This document shows positions 26,702 to 35,307 of a stretch of DNA of 64,000 nt, one piece after another. The stretch lies in assembly GCA_034926415.1 (NCBI GenBank), contig JAYFRC010000043.1, positions 9,161-73,160 on the forward strand. Direction: 5' to 3'. Source of the DNA: JAYFRC01 sp034926415. GTDB taxonomy: Bacteria; Bacillota; Clostridia; Oscillospirales; Oscillospiraceae. A model generated the notes under the pieces. The model made no database searches. It was not told the origin of the DNA and saw only the letters and a program-made list of their open reading frames with translations. A program made the translations under genes and the position numbers. Position 1 is the stretch's first letter. Each line of letters begins with the position of its first letter.

Positions 26702-28231
26702 ATGGCAGATACGGAATACGCGGTGCGCTGTGAGAAGATAACGAAAATCTTTGGCAGCGTCGTCGCCAACGACGAGATAGACATGGGCGTTAAATACGGG
26801 GAGATACTTGCGCTGCTCGGCGAGAACGGAAGCGGAAAGACTACGCTTATGAATATGCTCGCGGGGATATACCATCCGGACGGCGGAGCGATCTACGTCG
26901 ACGGGAAGGAAGCCCCGATACAAAGCCCGCTTGACGCGCAGAACCTTGGCATAGGCATGATACACCAGCATTTCAAGCTCGTTGACATATTCTCCGCAAT
27001 GGATAACATCGAGCTTGGCACGCCGGGCAAAAAGCTCTCCGGCAGGGAGATGAAGCGCCGCGTCGACGAGCTGTGCAAAAAATACGGACTTCAGATAGAC
27101 CCGACAAAGTGCATTCACGATATGAGCGTTTCCGAAAAACAGACGGTTGAGATACTGAAAGTTCTATACCGCGGCGCGCGCATACTCATACTGGACGAGC
27201 CCACAGCTGTTCTGACGCCGCAGGAGACGGACAGACTGTTTTCGATTCTTCGCCAGATGCGCGCAAACGGCTGCGCCGTCATCATTATAACCCACAAGCT
27301 CAACGAGGTGCTCGCCATATCGGACCGCGTGGAAATTCTGCGCAAGGGAAAGAGCTATGGCACCGTCAACACCGCCGAGGTCGATGTGGATACGCTGACC
27401 GAGCTTATGGTCGGACATGCTGTCACACTTGAGATAGAGCGGCCGGAGGTGAAAGACCCGGAGACGATACTAAAGATAGTAGACCTGACGGTGGACAGAA
27501 ACGACGGCAGCCGCGCCCTCGACGACGCGAACTTTGAGATACGCTCGGGCGAGATACTGGGCGTCGCGGGCATCGCGGGAAGCGGGCAGAAGGAGCTTTG
27601 CGAGACCATAGCGGGGCTTATGCAGCCCAAGGCGGGAGCAATACTTTACAAGAAACAAAACCTCGCGGGCAAGACTCCGCGCCAGATAATAGACATGGGG
27701 ATCTCGATGAGCTTCGTGCCGGAGGACAGACTCGGCATGGGCCTCGTTTCCAGCATGGGAATGACGGATAACATGCTGCTTAAGACCTACACCCGCGCGC
27801 GGGGCGCTTTTGTCGACCGCGCCCCGGCAAAGGCGATGGCGCAGGCGCTGAAGGAAAAGCTCGACATACAGACGCCGAGCCTTGAAATGCCCGTGCGTAT
27901 GATGTCCGGCGGCAACGTGCAGAAAGTTCTGCTCGGCCGCGAGATCGAGTCCAATCCCGATTTGATAATAACCGCATACCCCGTGCGCGGACTGGATATA
28001 AATTCGAGTTACGTTGTTTATGAACTGCTGAACGACCAGAAAAAACGCGGCGTCGCGGTCATGTATATAGGCGAGGATCTCGACGTGCTGCTCCAGCTCT
28101 GCGACCGGATTATGGTGCTTTGCCACGGAAAGATAACGGGAGTAGTGGACGCAAAGGCCGTCACAAAGGAACAGATAGGGCTCATGATGGCCGGACAGAA
28201 CGCGGAGGAGGTGCTGTCGAATGCGAAATAA
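26702..28231 (+). CDS. Nucleoside ABC transporter, tandem ATPase subunit
   Basis: A 509-residue protein with two fused nucleotide-binding domains, as in RbsA/NupO-type importers. The first has Walker A GENGSGKT (about 40-47), a shifted signature (SVSEKQ) and Walker B ILILDEPTAVL. The second has a degenerate P-loop (GIAGSGQKE) but an intact-looking MSGGNVQK signature, the usual asymmetry. ATG 26702 follows AGAGAGGGTG. It ends 11 bases inside the first permease gene. Energises nucleoside import with the binding protein upstream and two permeases downstream. Confidence 0.92.
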   Translation: MADTEYAVRCEKITKIFGSVVANDEIDMGVKYGEILALLGENGSGKTTLMNMLAGIYHPDGGAIYVDGKEAPIQSPLDAQNLGIGMIHQHFKLVDIFSAMDNIELGTPGKKLSGREMKRRVDELCKKYGLQIDPTKCIHDMSVSEKQTVEILKVLYRGARILILDEPTAVLTPQETDRLFSILRQMRANGCAVIIITHKLNEVLAISDRVEILRKGKSYGTVNTAEVDVDTLTELMVGHAVTLEIERPEVKDPETILKIVDLTVDRNDGSRALDDANFEIRSGEILGVAGIAGSGQKELCETIAGLMQPKAGAILYKKQNLAGKTPRQIIDMGISMSFVPEDRLGMGLVSSMGMTDNMLLKTYTRARGAFVDRAPAKAMAQALKEKLDIQTPSLEMPVRMMSGGNVQKVLLGREIESNPDLIITAYPVRGLDINSSYVVYELLNDQKKRGVAVMYIGEDLDVLLQLCDRIMVLCHGKITGVVDAKAVTKEQIGLMMAGQNAEEVLSNAK

Positions 28232-29345
28232 GGAACCGCTGCTGCGCGTTGTCAAACACGCGGAGCTGACTGGCAGACAGAGCCTTGCGCTGCGCATCTT
28301 CGCCGTAGTGCTGTCGCTGGCCGTCGGCGGACTGTTCATACTGCTTATAGGGCACAACCCCTTCGCGATATACGGCGCCATGATATCGGGCGCATTCCGC
28401 AGCACGATAGCGGTGCAGGCGACGATAAAGTACTGTATACCAATGTGCATAAGCGCCCTTGGCGTGACGCTGGCGTTCAAGATGCGTTTTTGGAACATCG
28501 GCGCCGAGGGCCAGATAATAATGGGCGCGGTGTTCGCCTCGTATTTTGCCCTGTTCTGCTCGGGACTTCCGCACGTCCTGCTCGTGATAGTGATGGTGAT
28601 AGCGGGCATCGTCGGCGGCGGCATCTGGGGGCTTATCCCCGCGCTTTGCCGCCAGAGATGGAACACGAACGAAACGCTGTTCACGCTGATGCTCAACTAC
28701 ATCGCGCTCTACATCATAGATTATCTGCGCGACGGCCCGTGGAAAGACCCCGAGGCCGCGGGCTTCCACAAGATAGCTCGCTTTTCCGCGAACGCCCAGC
28801 TCGACAAGGTGTTTGGCGTCCAGATCGGATGGATAGTGATGCTCGCCCTCGTCGCCATAGTTTTCGTCTATATGAAAAAGACGAAGCAGGGTTATGAGAT
28901 AAGCGTCGTCGGCGAGAGCAGCGATACCGCGCGCTATGCCGGAATAAACGTCAACCGCGTCATGCTGCGAACTATGTTCATCTCGGGCGCGATAGCGGGC
29001 CTGTGCGGAATGATACAGGCGACCGGTACGGACTGCACTCTTTCGTCAGGCGTGGCCGGCGGCGTGGGGTTCACGGCTATAATCATCGCGTGGCTGGCGC
29101 AGCTTCACCCGGTGGTCATACTGATAGTTTCGTTCGCGTTCAGCGTACTGGAAAAGGGTTCCAGCGTGGTGCAGTCCACATACGGGCTGTCTACGGACTG
29201 TGCAAGCGTGCTCCAGGGCATAATACTTTTCTTCATTATGGCCTGCGAGTTCTTTATCCGCTACCGCATAGTAATGCGCGGGCACGGCGAGGAAAAACCT
29301 GACGTGAAGAAAGCGGAAGAAAAGAAAGAGGGTGCGGGCGAATGA
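28221..29345 (+). CDS. Nucleoside ABC transporter permease (NupP-like)
   Basis: A 374-residue membrane protein of the branched-chain/ribose permease superfamily with about nine hydrophobic segments and the coupling-loop motif FWNIGAEGQI near residue 92. The C-terminus is a short charged cytoplasmic tail (KPDVKKAEEKKE). It overlaps the ATPase gene by 11 bases and the second permease gene by four (ATGA), so the three are translationally coupled. It forms the membrane channel with the next protein. Confidence 0.9.
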   Translation: MRNKEPLLRVVKHAELTGRQSLALRIFAVVLSLAVGGLFILLIGHNPFAIYGAMISGAFRSTIAVQATIKYCIPMCISALGVTLAFKMRFWNIGAEGQIIMGAVFASYFALFCSGLPHVLLVIVMVIAGIVGGGIWGLIPALCRQRWNTNETLFTLMLNYIALYIIDYLRDGPWKDPEAAGFHKIARFSANAQLDKVFGVQIGWIVMLALVAIVFVYMKKTKQGYEISVVGESSDTARYAGINVNRVMLRTMFISGAIAGLCGMIQATGTDCTLSSGVAGGVGFTAIIIAWLAQLHPVVILIVSFAFSVLEKGSSVVQSTYGLSTDCASVLQGIILFFIMACEFFIRYRIVMRGHGEEKPDVKKAEEKKEGAGE

Positions 29346-30295
29346 GCAGCGAGATAGTGCTTAAATTCATAGTCGCGGCGGCCGTCGCCGGAACGCCGCT
29401 GCTTTACGGCACCGTGGGCGAGATACTTTCCGAGAAGGTCGGACACCTCAACCTCGGCGTCGAGGGCATGATGTCCATCGGCGCGATAGCGGGCTTCATG
29501 GCTGGCTATTATTCGGACAGCTTCGTCGTCGCGGTCATCGTGGCGTTCATCGCCGGACTGCTCTCCGCGCTCATCTACGCGGTGCTTACCGTCAGCTTTA
29601 TGGCGAACCAGAACGTCATCGGCCTGACGCTGACGATATTCGGCATCGGGCTTTCAAACTTTGTCGGAACCTACTGCGTCGGCCTTACCGCCGAGGGAAC
29701 GCTCAAGCTGCCCGCGACGATAACCGCGCATATGCGCGCGATAAACATTCCGGGCCTTTCGGACATACCCGTTATCGGCCCGCTGCTTTTCAGTTATAAC
29801 CCCTTCGTATATATCGGCATCGTCATAGCCATCGTCTGCGGCTGGTACCTGTTCAGGACCAAGGCCGGACTCAACGTCCGCGCCATCGGCGAGAACCCCG
29901 CCGCGGCGGACGCCGCGTCCATCCGCGTGACGAAATGGAAATATATAAATATTCTTGTCGGCGGCGGGATCTGCGGCATAGGCGGAGCCTACTGCTCGAT
30001 GATAATAAACGGCGGAGTGTGGATATCGGACTGCGTCGGCGGCCTCGGCTGGATATCGGTCGCGCTCGTCATCTTCGCCGCATGGCGGCCCCAGCGCGCG
30101 ATACTCGGAAGCTTCGTGTTCGGCGCGCTGCGTGTGCTCAAATACTATTTGCCGAGCGTCATACCGGTCGCGTTTTTCGATATGCTCCCGTTTCTCATCA
30201 CAGCGCTCGTCCTGCTCATCTCCAGTATGAGAAGAAGCAGAGGCAGCCACATCCCGGACTATCTGGGGCTCAACTATTTCCGCGAGGAACGATAA
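29342..30295 (+). CDS. Nucleoside ABC transporter permease (NupQ-like)
   Basis: A 317-residue membrane protein with the paired motif LNLGVEGMM near residue 37, the counterpart of NIGAEGQI in the preceding subunit. Eight to nine membrane helices; a basic C-terminus (RRSRGSHIPD). Last gene of the purine operon: a hairpin terminator begins 11 bases after its stop. Confidence 0.9.
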   Translation: MSSEIVLKFIVAAAVAGTPLLYGTVGEILSEKVGHLNLGVEGMMSIGAIAGFMAGYYSDSFVVAVIVAFIAGLLSALIYAVLTVSFMANQNVIGLTLTIFGIGLSNFVGTYCVGLTAEGTLKLPATITAHMRAINIPGLSDIPVIGPLLFSYNPFVYIGIVIAIVCGWYLFRTKAGLNVRAIGENPAAADAASIRVTKWKYINILVGGGICGIGGAYCSMIINGGVWISDCVGGLGWISVALVIFAAWRPQRAILGSFVFGALRVLKYYLPSVIPVAFFDMLPFLITALVLLISSMRRSRGSHIPDYLGLNYFREER

Positions 30296-30305
30296 GACGA
30301 ATAAT

Positions 30306-30342
30306 AAAAGCGGCTTCCGCCAAGGCGCGGGAGCCGCTTTTT
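30306..30342 (+). terminator. Terminator of the nucleoside transporter operon
   Basis: AAAAGCGGCT and AGCCGCTTTTT arms extended by TCCGC/GCGGG. Confidence 0.85.
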
Positions 30343-30361
30343 GTCAGGGAAATAACATAAC

Positions 30362-30411
30362 TTGACATTTTATATACGCGGTGTAAAATAAAAAGTGTCT
30401 CAAATGAGACA
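30362..30411 (+). promoter_or_regulatory. Promoter and palindromic operator of the Crp/Fnr gene
   Basis: TTGACA (30362-30367), 16-base spacer ending in TG, TAAAAT (30384-30389). A perfect palindrome TGTCTCA-AA-TGAGACA covers 30396-30411, right at the expected transcription start. In that position a bound regulator would block transcription, so autorepression by the Crp/Fnr protein encoded downstream is likely. Confidence 0.7.
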
Positions 30412-30428
30412 GATTGGAGGACGGCTGA

Positions 30429-31097
30429 TTGACCGAAGGAGAAAAACGCATCGTGCTCTCTCTGCCGCTTTTTTTCGGCGTACCGAAAGAGATTTCGGCG
30501 GGGCTGCTTTCATCGCGCGGCTGCGCGGCACGCGATTTCGGGCGCGGAGAGATAGTGTACGACCACGAGAATTTCAAAAAGGCGCTCGCCGTGCTCCTTT
30601 CCGGAAGGCTCCAGGTGTCGAAAAAGACGGCCGACGGCGGAGAGCTCATAATGAGCACGCTTTATCCCCCGGCGCTGTTCGGCGCGGCCGCTCTTTTCAA
30701 CGACAGCGGGACGTACGCGAGCATCATAACCGCGAAAGAGGACAGTCGCGTGCTGTTCCTGCCGCGCGCGTCTCTGCTCCGCGCGATGAAGGAAAGTCCG
30801 GTTTTCGCCGAAAACTACATACGCTATCTGTCGGAGCGCATAGAATTTCTCAACCGGCGCATAATGCGGCTGACGGCGGGGACGGCGGAGCAGCGGCTCG
30901 CGGGGTTTTTGCTCGACAACCTGCCGGGAGAAACCGGGGCTGCGTGCTCGATGCCTATGACCGACACGGCGAAGGCGCTCAACATGGGGCGCGCGTCGCT
31001 GTACCGGGCGATGGAACGGCTTGAAAAAATCGGCGCGATAGAAAAAAGCAAAGACGGAATAATCGTAAAGAACAGGAAAATTTTAAGCGAGGTATAA
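30429..31097 (+). CDS. Crp/Fnr-family transcriptional regulator
   Basis: A 222-residue regulator with an N-terminal cyclic-nucleotide-binding-like beta-roll (LLSGRLQVSKKT, ALFGAAALFND) to about residue 120 and a C-terminal winged helix (MTDTAKALNMGRASLYRAMERLE near 178-200). The cAMP-pocket arginine-serine pair is not evident, and no FNR-type N-terminal cysteine cluster is seen, so the signal is unknown. The start is TTG, eight bases after GGAGG. It overlaps the next gene by one base (TAATG) and so is the first gene of the ABC transporter operon, which it probably controls through the palindrome at its own promoter. Confidence 0.85.
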   Translation: MTEGEKRIVLSLPLFFGVPKEISAGLLSSRGCAARDFGRGEIVYDHENFKKALAVLLSGRLQVSKKTADGGELIMSTLYPPALFGAAALFNDSGTYASIITAKEDSRVLFLPRASLLRAMKESPVFAENYIRYLSERIEFLNRRIMRLTAGTAEQRLAGFLLDNLPGETGAACSMPMTDTAKALNMGRASLYRAMERLEKIGAIEKSKDGIIVKNRKILSEV

Positions 31098-32107
31098 TGA
31101 AGATGAAAAAGAAGCTGTCACTTATCCTTGCGCTTGCAATGGCGCTGTCCCTGTGTGCCTGCGGAGCGAAGAGCGAAACAACAACTCAGACCCAGCAGCC
31201 TCAGGAGGCGGCGACGACCATACGCGTCGGCGCGATGACCGGACCCACGGCTATGGGCATGGTCAAACTCATGTCCGACTCAGACGCCGGAAGCACGGAG
31301 AACACTTATGAGTTTACGCTTGACTCCGGCGCGACGACGTTCGTCTCGGCGCTTGCCAAGGGCGACCTCGACATGGCTGCCGTGCCGTCCAACGTCGCTG
31401 CGACCATATACAACAACACCGACGGCGCGGTAGAAGTCATGGCCGTCAACACCCTCGGCGTGCTCTACGTCGTCGAGCGGGGCGACAGCGTGCAGAGCGT
31501 GGCCGACCTCAAGGGTAAGACCATTTACGCGACGGGCCAGGGCGCGGTGCCCGAGTACACGCTCGACTATCTGCTCACGAAAAACGGCCTCGACCCAACG
31601 AAGGACGTTACAATACAGTGGTGCGCGGACACGACCGAAGCGCTGTCTTACATCGCGAAGGATTCTTCCGCTATAGCTATGCTGCCTCAGCCGTTCGTGA
31701 CCGTCGCGCAGTCGAAGGTCGAGGGACTGCGCGTTGCGCTCAGTCTCAACGACGAATGGCAGAAACTGGAAAACAGTGATATTGTGACCGGCGTCGTAGT
31801 CGTGCGTAAGGATTTTGCCGAACAGTATCCGCAACAGACTGCAAAATTCCTCGAGGAGTATCAGGCATCCGTTGAGTACACCTCCACGAACGCATCAGAC
31901 GCGGCGGCGCTCATCGCAAACTACGAGATAGTCCCGTCCGCGGCTGTGGCGGAGACGGCTCTGCCCGAGTGCGGAATCACGTTCGTATCCGGCGCCGATA
32001 TGAAGACCGAGGTCGATGCGTTTCTGAATGTGCTTTATTTTGAGAATCCGCAGGCCATAGGCGGAAAACTGCCCGACGCGGATTTCTACTATGGAGCTGA
32101 AGCGTAA
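31097..32107 (+). CDS. NitT/TauT-type ABC transporter substrate-binding lipoprotein
   Basis: A 336-residue lipoprotein (signal MKKKLSLILALAMALSLCAC, lipidated Cys near residue 22). The mature part is a type II periplasmic-binding fold of the NMT1/THI5-like or NitT/TauT group: IRVGAMTGPTAMGMVKLM, a run LDMAAVPSNVAAT, and AMLPQPFV. Family members bind nitrate, sulfonates, thiamine precursors or other small organic ligands; I cannot choose. It overlaps the regulator gene by one base and the permease gene by 17. Confidence 0.85.
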   Translation: MKMKKKLSLILALAMALSLCACGAKSETTTQTQQPQEAATTIRVGAMTGPTAMGMVKLMSDSDAGSTENTYEFTLDSGATTFVSALAKGDLDMAAVPSNVAATIYNNTDGAVEVMAVNTLGVLYVVERGDSVQSVADLKGKTIYATGQGAVPEYTLDYLLTKNGLDPTKDVTIQWCADTTEALSYIAKDSSAIAMLPQPFVTVAQSKVEGLRVALSLNDEWQKLENSDIVTGVVVVRKDFAEQYPQQTAKFLEEYQASVEYTSTNASDAAALIANYEIVPSAAVAETALPECGITFVSGADMKTEVDAFLNVLYFENPQAIGGKLPDADFYYGAEA

Positions 32108-32849
32108 AGGCATAATAAAAAAAGCAGCCGCGGTAGCGTTTGCTCTCGCGGTCTGGCAGCTCGCGTCCGTTTTGGTCGACGCGAAGATACTGCTCGTCGG
32201 GCCGGCCGAGGTCATCGTCCGCATGACGACGATATGGCAGACGGCGCATTTCTGGAGCTCGATATGGTTTACGTTTTACCATATCGTCGCGGGCTTTGCG
32301 CTCGGGAGCGCGGCGGGCATTTTGCTTGCCGCGCTCGCGGGGCGTTTTCGCTTCGCGGAGACGCTGCTGTGGCCGTTCATGATAACGGTCAAGTCTGTGC
32401 CGGTCGCGTCGTTTATCGTTATATGCCTCATCTGGCTGTCGTCGAAAAATGTCTCTATATTCATATCGTTTCTCATAGTCTTGCCTGTGGTCTACGGCAA
32501 CCTGCTTTCCGGCATACGCGCCGTGGACACCAGTCTTCTTGAGATGTCGCGCGTTTTCAAAATGCCGCCGCTTAAAAAATTGAAATACATCTATCTTCCC
32601 GAGCTAAAACCCTTCGTCATGTCGGCTTTCGGCACGGCGATAGGCATGTCATGGAAGGCGGGCGTCGCGGCGGAGATAATCGGAACGCCCGACGGCTCGA
32701 TAGGAAAGCAGCTCTATTACGCGAAAATATGGCTCGACACGGACGACCTGCTGTGCTGGACGGTCATAATCGTCCTTTGCAGCCTGGCCTTTGAAAAGCT
32801 GATCATGGCTGCGATGCGCGGTATGTACAGGAGGCTTGAAAACGAATGA
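32091..32849 (+). CDS. NitT/TauT-type ABC transporter permease
   Basis: A 252-residue permease with about six membrane helices and the BPD_transp_1 coupling loop (EMSRVFKMPPLKKLKYIYLPE, split as LEMSRVFKMP and KYIYLPEL). Regular length for TauC/SsuC-like subunits. It starts inside the binding-protein gene and overlaps the ATPase gene by four bases. Confidence 0.88.
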   Translation: MELKRKGIIKKAAAVAFALAVWQLASVLVDAKILLVGPAEVIVRMTTIWQTAHFWSSIWFTFYHIVAGFALGSAAGILLAALAGRFRFAETLLWPFMITVKSVPVASFIVICLIWLSSKNVSIFISFLIVLPVVYGNLLSGIRAVDTSLLEMSRVFKMPPLKKLKYIYLPELKPFVMSAFGTAIGMSWKAGVAAEIIGTPDGSIGKQLYYAKIWLDTDDLLCWTVIIVLCSLAFEKLIMAAMRGMYRRLENE

Positions 32850-33409
32850 TGATCGTTGACGGAGTGTGCAAAAGCTACGGCGAAAAAACCGTGCTGAAAA
32901 ATTTTTCCTGCGAATTTCCCGAGGGTGTGACCGTCATGATGGGCGCGAGCGGCAGGGGAAAAACGACGCTGCTGCGCCTTCTTATGGGACTTGAAGCGCC
33001 GGACGCTGGACGCATAACCGGCGTGCCGGAGAGGATAGCCGCAGTGTTTCAGGAGGATAGGCTGCCGATGGATTTTACCGCAACTACCTGCGTAATGATG
33101 GCCGCACCAAGGGGCACGCAGCGCGAGGACGTTGTCGCGCAGCTTTGCGCCGTGGGGCTCGGCGGCGAGCTTAAAAAGCCCGTGCGCGAGCTTTCCGGCG
33201 GACAGAGGCGGCGCGTCGCCGTGGTCCGGGCGATGGCGGCGAAGCCCGAGGCGCTTTTTCTCGACGAGGCTCTGACAGGTCTCGACGACGAGATAAAAAA
33301 GACCGTCGCCGACTACATTGTCGAAGGTTCGCGGGGCATCGCGGTCGTAGCTGTGACCCACGACGAAGAGGACGCTGCGCTGCTCGGCGGAAAGATACTC
33401 AGGATGTGA
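32846..33409 (+). CDS. NitT/TauT-type ABC transporter ATPase, short form
   Basis: A 187-residue ATPase with Walker A GASGRGKTT (about 33-41), Q-loop VFQEDRL, signature LSGGQRRR and Walker B ALFLDEAL followed by the H-loop VTHDEEDA. It is some 50-70 residues shorter than typical TauB/SsuB proteins, mainly because the helical region and the C-terminal extension are trimmed; all catalytic motifs are present. Final gene of the regulator-transporter operon. Confidence 0.88.
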   Translation: MMIVDGVCKSYGEKTVLKNFSCEFPEGVTVMMGASGRGKTTLLRLLMGLEAPDAGRITGVPERIAAVFQEDRLPMDFTATTCVMMAAPRGTQREDVVAQLCAVGLGGELKKPVRELSGGQRRRVAVVRAMAAKPEALFLDEALTGLDDEIKKTVADYIVEGSRGIAVVAVTHDEEDAALLGGKILRM

Positions 33410-33432
33410 TTTCCAAGGATTTTCATAAAGAT

Positions 33433-33470
33433 AAAAGCTGCTCCGGCGCAGACGCGCCGGAGCAGCTTTT
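33433..33470. terminator. Bidirectional terminator between the ABC operon and prmA
   Basis: AAAAGCTGCTCCGGCGC and its exact complement form a 17-bp stem with a short loop between convergent genes; A and T tracts flank it. Confidence 0.9.
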
Positions 33471-33488
33471 AATTTATTATATTTGAAG

Positions 33489-34448
33489 TCATTGACCTTT
33501 AAGGCGATAGCAGTACCAGCCGGAGAGAGCTTTGGTCTCTTCTATGACGAGTCCGGCAGCGCGGAGCTTTTCCGCGACTTCCTCCGCGCGCGTATCGATT
33601 ATGCCGGAGCATATAAACGTGCCGCCAACTTTGAGCAGGCCGCGTACCGCCGGAGCGAGAGCGATTATCACGTCGGCGACGATGTTTGCGAGCACGATAT
33701 CGTAGCCGAAGCCTATCTTTTCCTGAAGCGCCGTGTCTGAAAGAATATCGCCCGCGAGGACGGTGTATCTGTCTTTTCCGATGCCGTTGAGCTCCGCATT
33801 TTCGTAGGCGATGCCGACGGCTTTGTCGTCGATATCGCAGGCAACGGCCTCGGCTGCGCCGAGCGCGAGAGAAGCTATGGAGAGTATCCCGCTGCCGCAG
33901 CCAAGATCGAGCACCCTCTCGCCGCCGGAGACGAGCGAATCGAGCTGCTCAAGGCAGAGCCGCGTCGTGGCGTGGCTCCCGGTGCCGAAGGCGAGGCCGG
34001 GGTTGAGTATAAGCGGCACGCGGCCGTTTAAGTCGGCCTTTTCCCACTCGGGAATGACGATGAGCCGCTTTCCTATTTCGATGGGCTTGTAGTACTGCTT
34101 CCAGTTGTTTTCCCAGTCCTCGTCGGCGACAGTTTTCATTGTCATTATCATGGGGCCGAGGCCGGTCTTCTCAGCTTTAAGCCGCTCCATGGCTATGCGC
34201 GCGCGGCCGAGCAGCGCCCAGCCCTCTTCGCTGTCCTCCACGTAAAAGCCGACGCTGTATTTTCCGGCCTTTTCGCAGCGGAGCGAGTCATCCACATAAT
34301 CCCAGTATTTCTTGTTGTTTTTTAGGAAGTCTTCAAAATCGTCGCCGTCGCTGACGACTATGCTGTCGATGCCGACGGAGCTGAGCATTTCGCTCACGGA
34401 TTCTATTCCCTCATGCGAGGTATCTATCGAGAGCTCAAGCCATTTCAT
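33489..34448 (-). CDS. prmA: Ribosomal protein L11 methyltransferase
   Basis: A 319-residue SAM-dependent enzyme that trimethylates ribosomal protein L11. It begins MKWLELSIDTSHEG, has NPGLAFGTGSHATTRL before motif I VLDLGCGSGILSIA, and the catalytic-region NIVADVI. Length and order match the family. It overlaps the upstream DUF1836 gene by four bases (ATGA), so both come from the promoter at 35066-35094. Confidence 0.95.
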   Translation of the reverse strand: MKWLELSIDTSHEGIESVSEMLSSVGIDSIVVSDGDDFEDFLKNNKKYWDYVDDSLRCEKAGKYSVGFYVEDSEEGWALLGRARIAMERLKAEKTGLGPMIMTMKTVADEDWENNWKQYYKPIEIGKRLIVIPEWEKADLNGRVPLILNPGLAFGTGSHATTRLCLEQLDSLVSGGERVLDLGCGSGILSIASLALGAAEAVACDIDDKAVGIAYENAELNGIGKDRYTVLAGDILSDTALQEKIGFGYDIVLANIVADVIIALAPAVRGLLKVGGTFICSGIIDTRAEEVAEKLRAAGLVIEETKALSGWYCYRLKGQ

Positions 34449-35020
34449 GCCTTGCTTCGTTCCTCCTTGGATTTTTTCGGGTGTTTCTTGTCGCCCTCAT
34501 CGCCGTATTTTTCCCGAATCACGGAGACTATGCGGCGGCAGGCGAGATCGTAGGAATAGGCCAGCAGTGCAAAGCGCAGCGCGGCGTCCGCCATATCGCG
34601 GGCGGAGGGATTGGTCTCGGTTTCAAACTCGGGCGGCAACTCGTCCGCCGCGCGGGCAAGGGCGCGGTCGAGCTCGCGGCAAAAGCCGGCGTATCTGTCC
34701 GAGGCGTTCCCGTCGAGCGCAAAACTGCGCACAAGTGCGATGTCACGCACGGAAAGAACCTGCTTCAGCACACATATGGCGGTCAGATCGGCGAGATGTT
34801 CGGCGTTGTAGCGCTTTCCTTCCGCGCGCGGCATGACCCCGTCCTTTATATAGTTGTTAACCATCGCGCCGGTAAGCGCGTCGTCGCCTTCAAAACTGAT
34901 TGTCTGGCGGTTCATAAGCGACAGCAGCTGATCCATGTAAAGTGGTATGTCGGGAAGCGAGTCCCAATCCGAGGGTCGCTGTTTCCTCATTTTTTCAAGC
35001 AGCTCCTGAAGTTCTTCCAT
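34445..35020 (-). CDS. DUF1836-domain protein
   Basis: A 191-residue protein. The sequence around YMDQLLSLMNRQ, LTGAMVNNYIKDGVMPRAEGKRY and LADLTAICVLKQVLS matches the DUF1836 family, whose members look like MerR-type helical DNA-binding modules; the mapped function is unknown. A lysine-rich tail (KKHPKKSKEERSKA) follows. First gene of the unit with prmA. GGTGAGAT precedes the ATG. Confidence 0.8.
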   Translation of the reverse strand: MEELQELLEKMRKQRPSDWDSLPDIPLYMDQLLSLMNRQTISFEGDDALTGAMVNNYIKDGVMPRAEGKRYNAEHLADLTAICVLKQVLSVRDIALVRSFALDGNASDRYAGFCRELDRALARAADELPPEFETETNPSARDMADAALRFALLAYSYDLACRRIVSVIREKYGDEGDKKHPKKSKEERSKA

Positions 35021-35065
35021 TATATCTCACCCTGCTTCCGCACAAATATAATAATAACATATAGG

Positions 35066-35094
35066 ATAATATCATAGTTTAGCCGCAAATGCAA
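35066..35094 (-). promoter_or_regulatory. Promoter of the DUF1836-prmA unit
   Basis: Minus strand: TTGCAT (35089-35094), 17-base spacer, TATTAT (35066-35071). Confidence 0.75.
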
Positions 35095-35127
35095 TCTGTT
35101 ATACCATATAAGGCGATGTGTAAAATT

Positions 35128-35161
35128 ACAAACAGGCCTCCGCGCAAACGCGGAGGCCTGT
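35128..35161 (-). terminator. Terminator after the lipoprotein gene and its remnant
   Basis: A perfect 13-bp stem (ACAGGCCTCCGCG and complement, CAAA/TTTG loop). The minus strand continues TTTGTAATTTTAC, so it serves transcripts from the lipoprotein gene upstream. Confidence 0.75.
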
Positions 35162-35173
35162 AAAAGTCGGATA

Positions 35174-35281
35174 TCAGTTCACTCCGGAAATTATTTCGCG
35201 CCATTTGGTTTGTGAGACGCCTTCGGCAAGGCTTAGTGAGTAGGAGTACCCGCCGTCCGTCCAGACCGCGAGGGTGGGCCG
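35174..35281 (-). pseudogene. C-terminal remnant of a DUF4367-like lipoprotein gene
   Basis: On the minus strand, in frame to a TGA at 35174-35176, the reading is PTLAVWTDGGYSYSLSLAEG then VSQTKWREIISGVN. This lines up with the end of the intact lipoprotein just upstream (VSVATWTSGDYTYAIDMTGA, then GLSTDAVSALVGGLK). Upstream of about 35281 the frame becomes arginine-rich and has no start, so only the last ~35 codons of a former gene copy remain. A tandem duplication followed by decay, or a recombination scar, would explain it. Confidence 0.55.
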
Positions 35282-35307
35282 TCTGCGTTCCCCACAAGTG
35301 TTCCGCG

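Noticed and set aside
35079..35297. 72-codon minus-strand frame covering the lipoprotein remnant
   Set aside because: It is in another frame, runs through a terminator hairpin and resembles nothing; the homologous reading is the frame ending at 35174.
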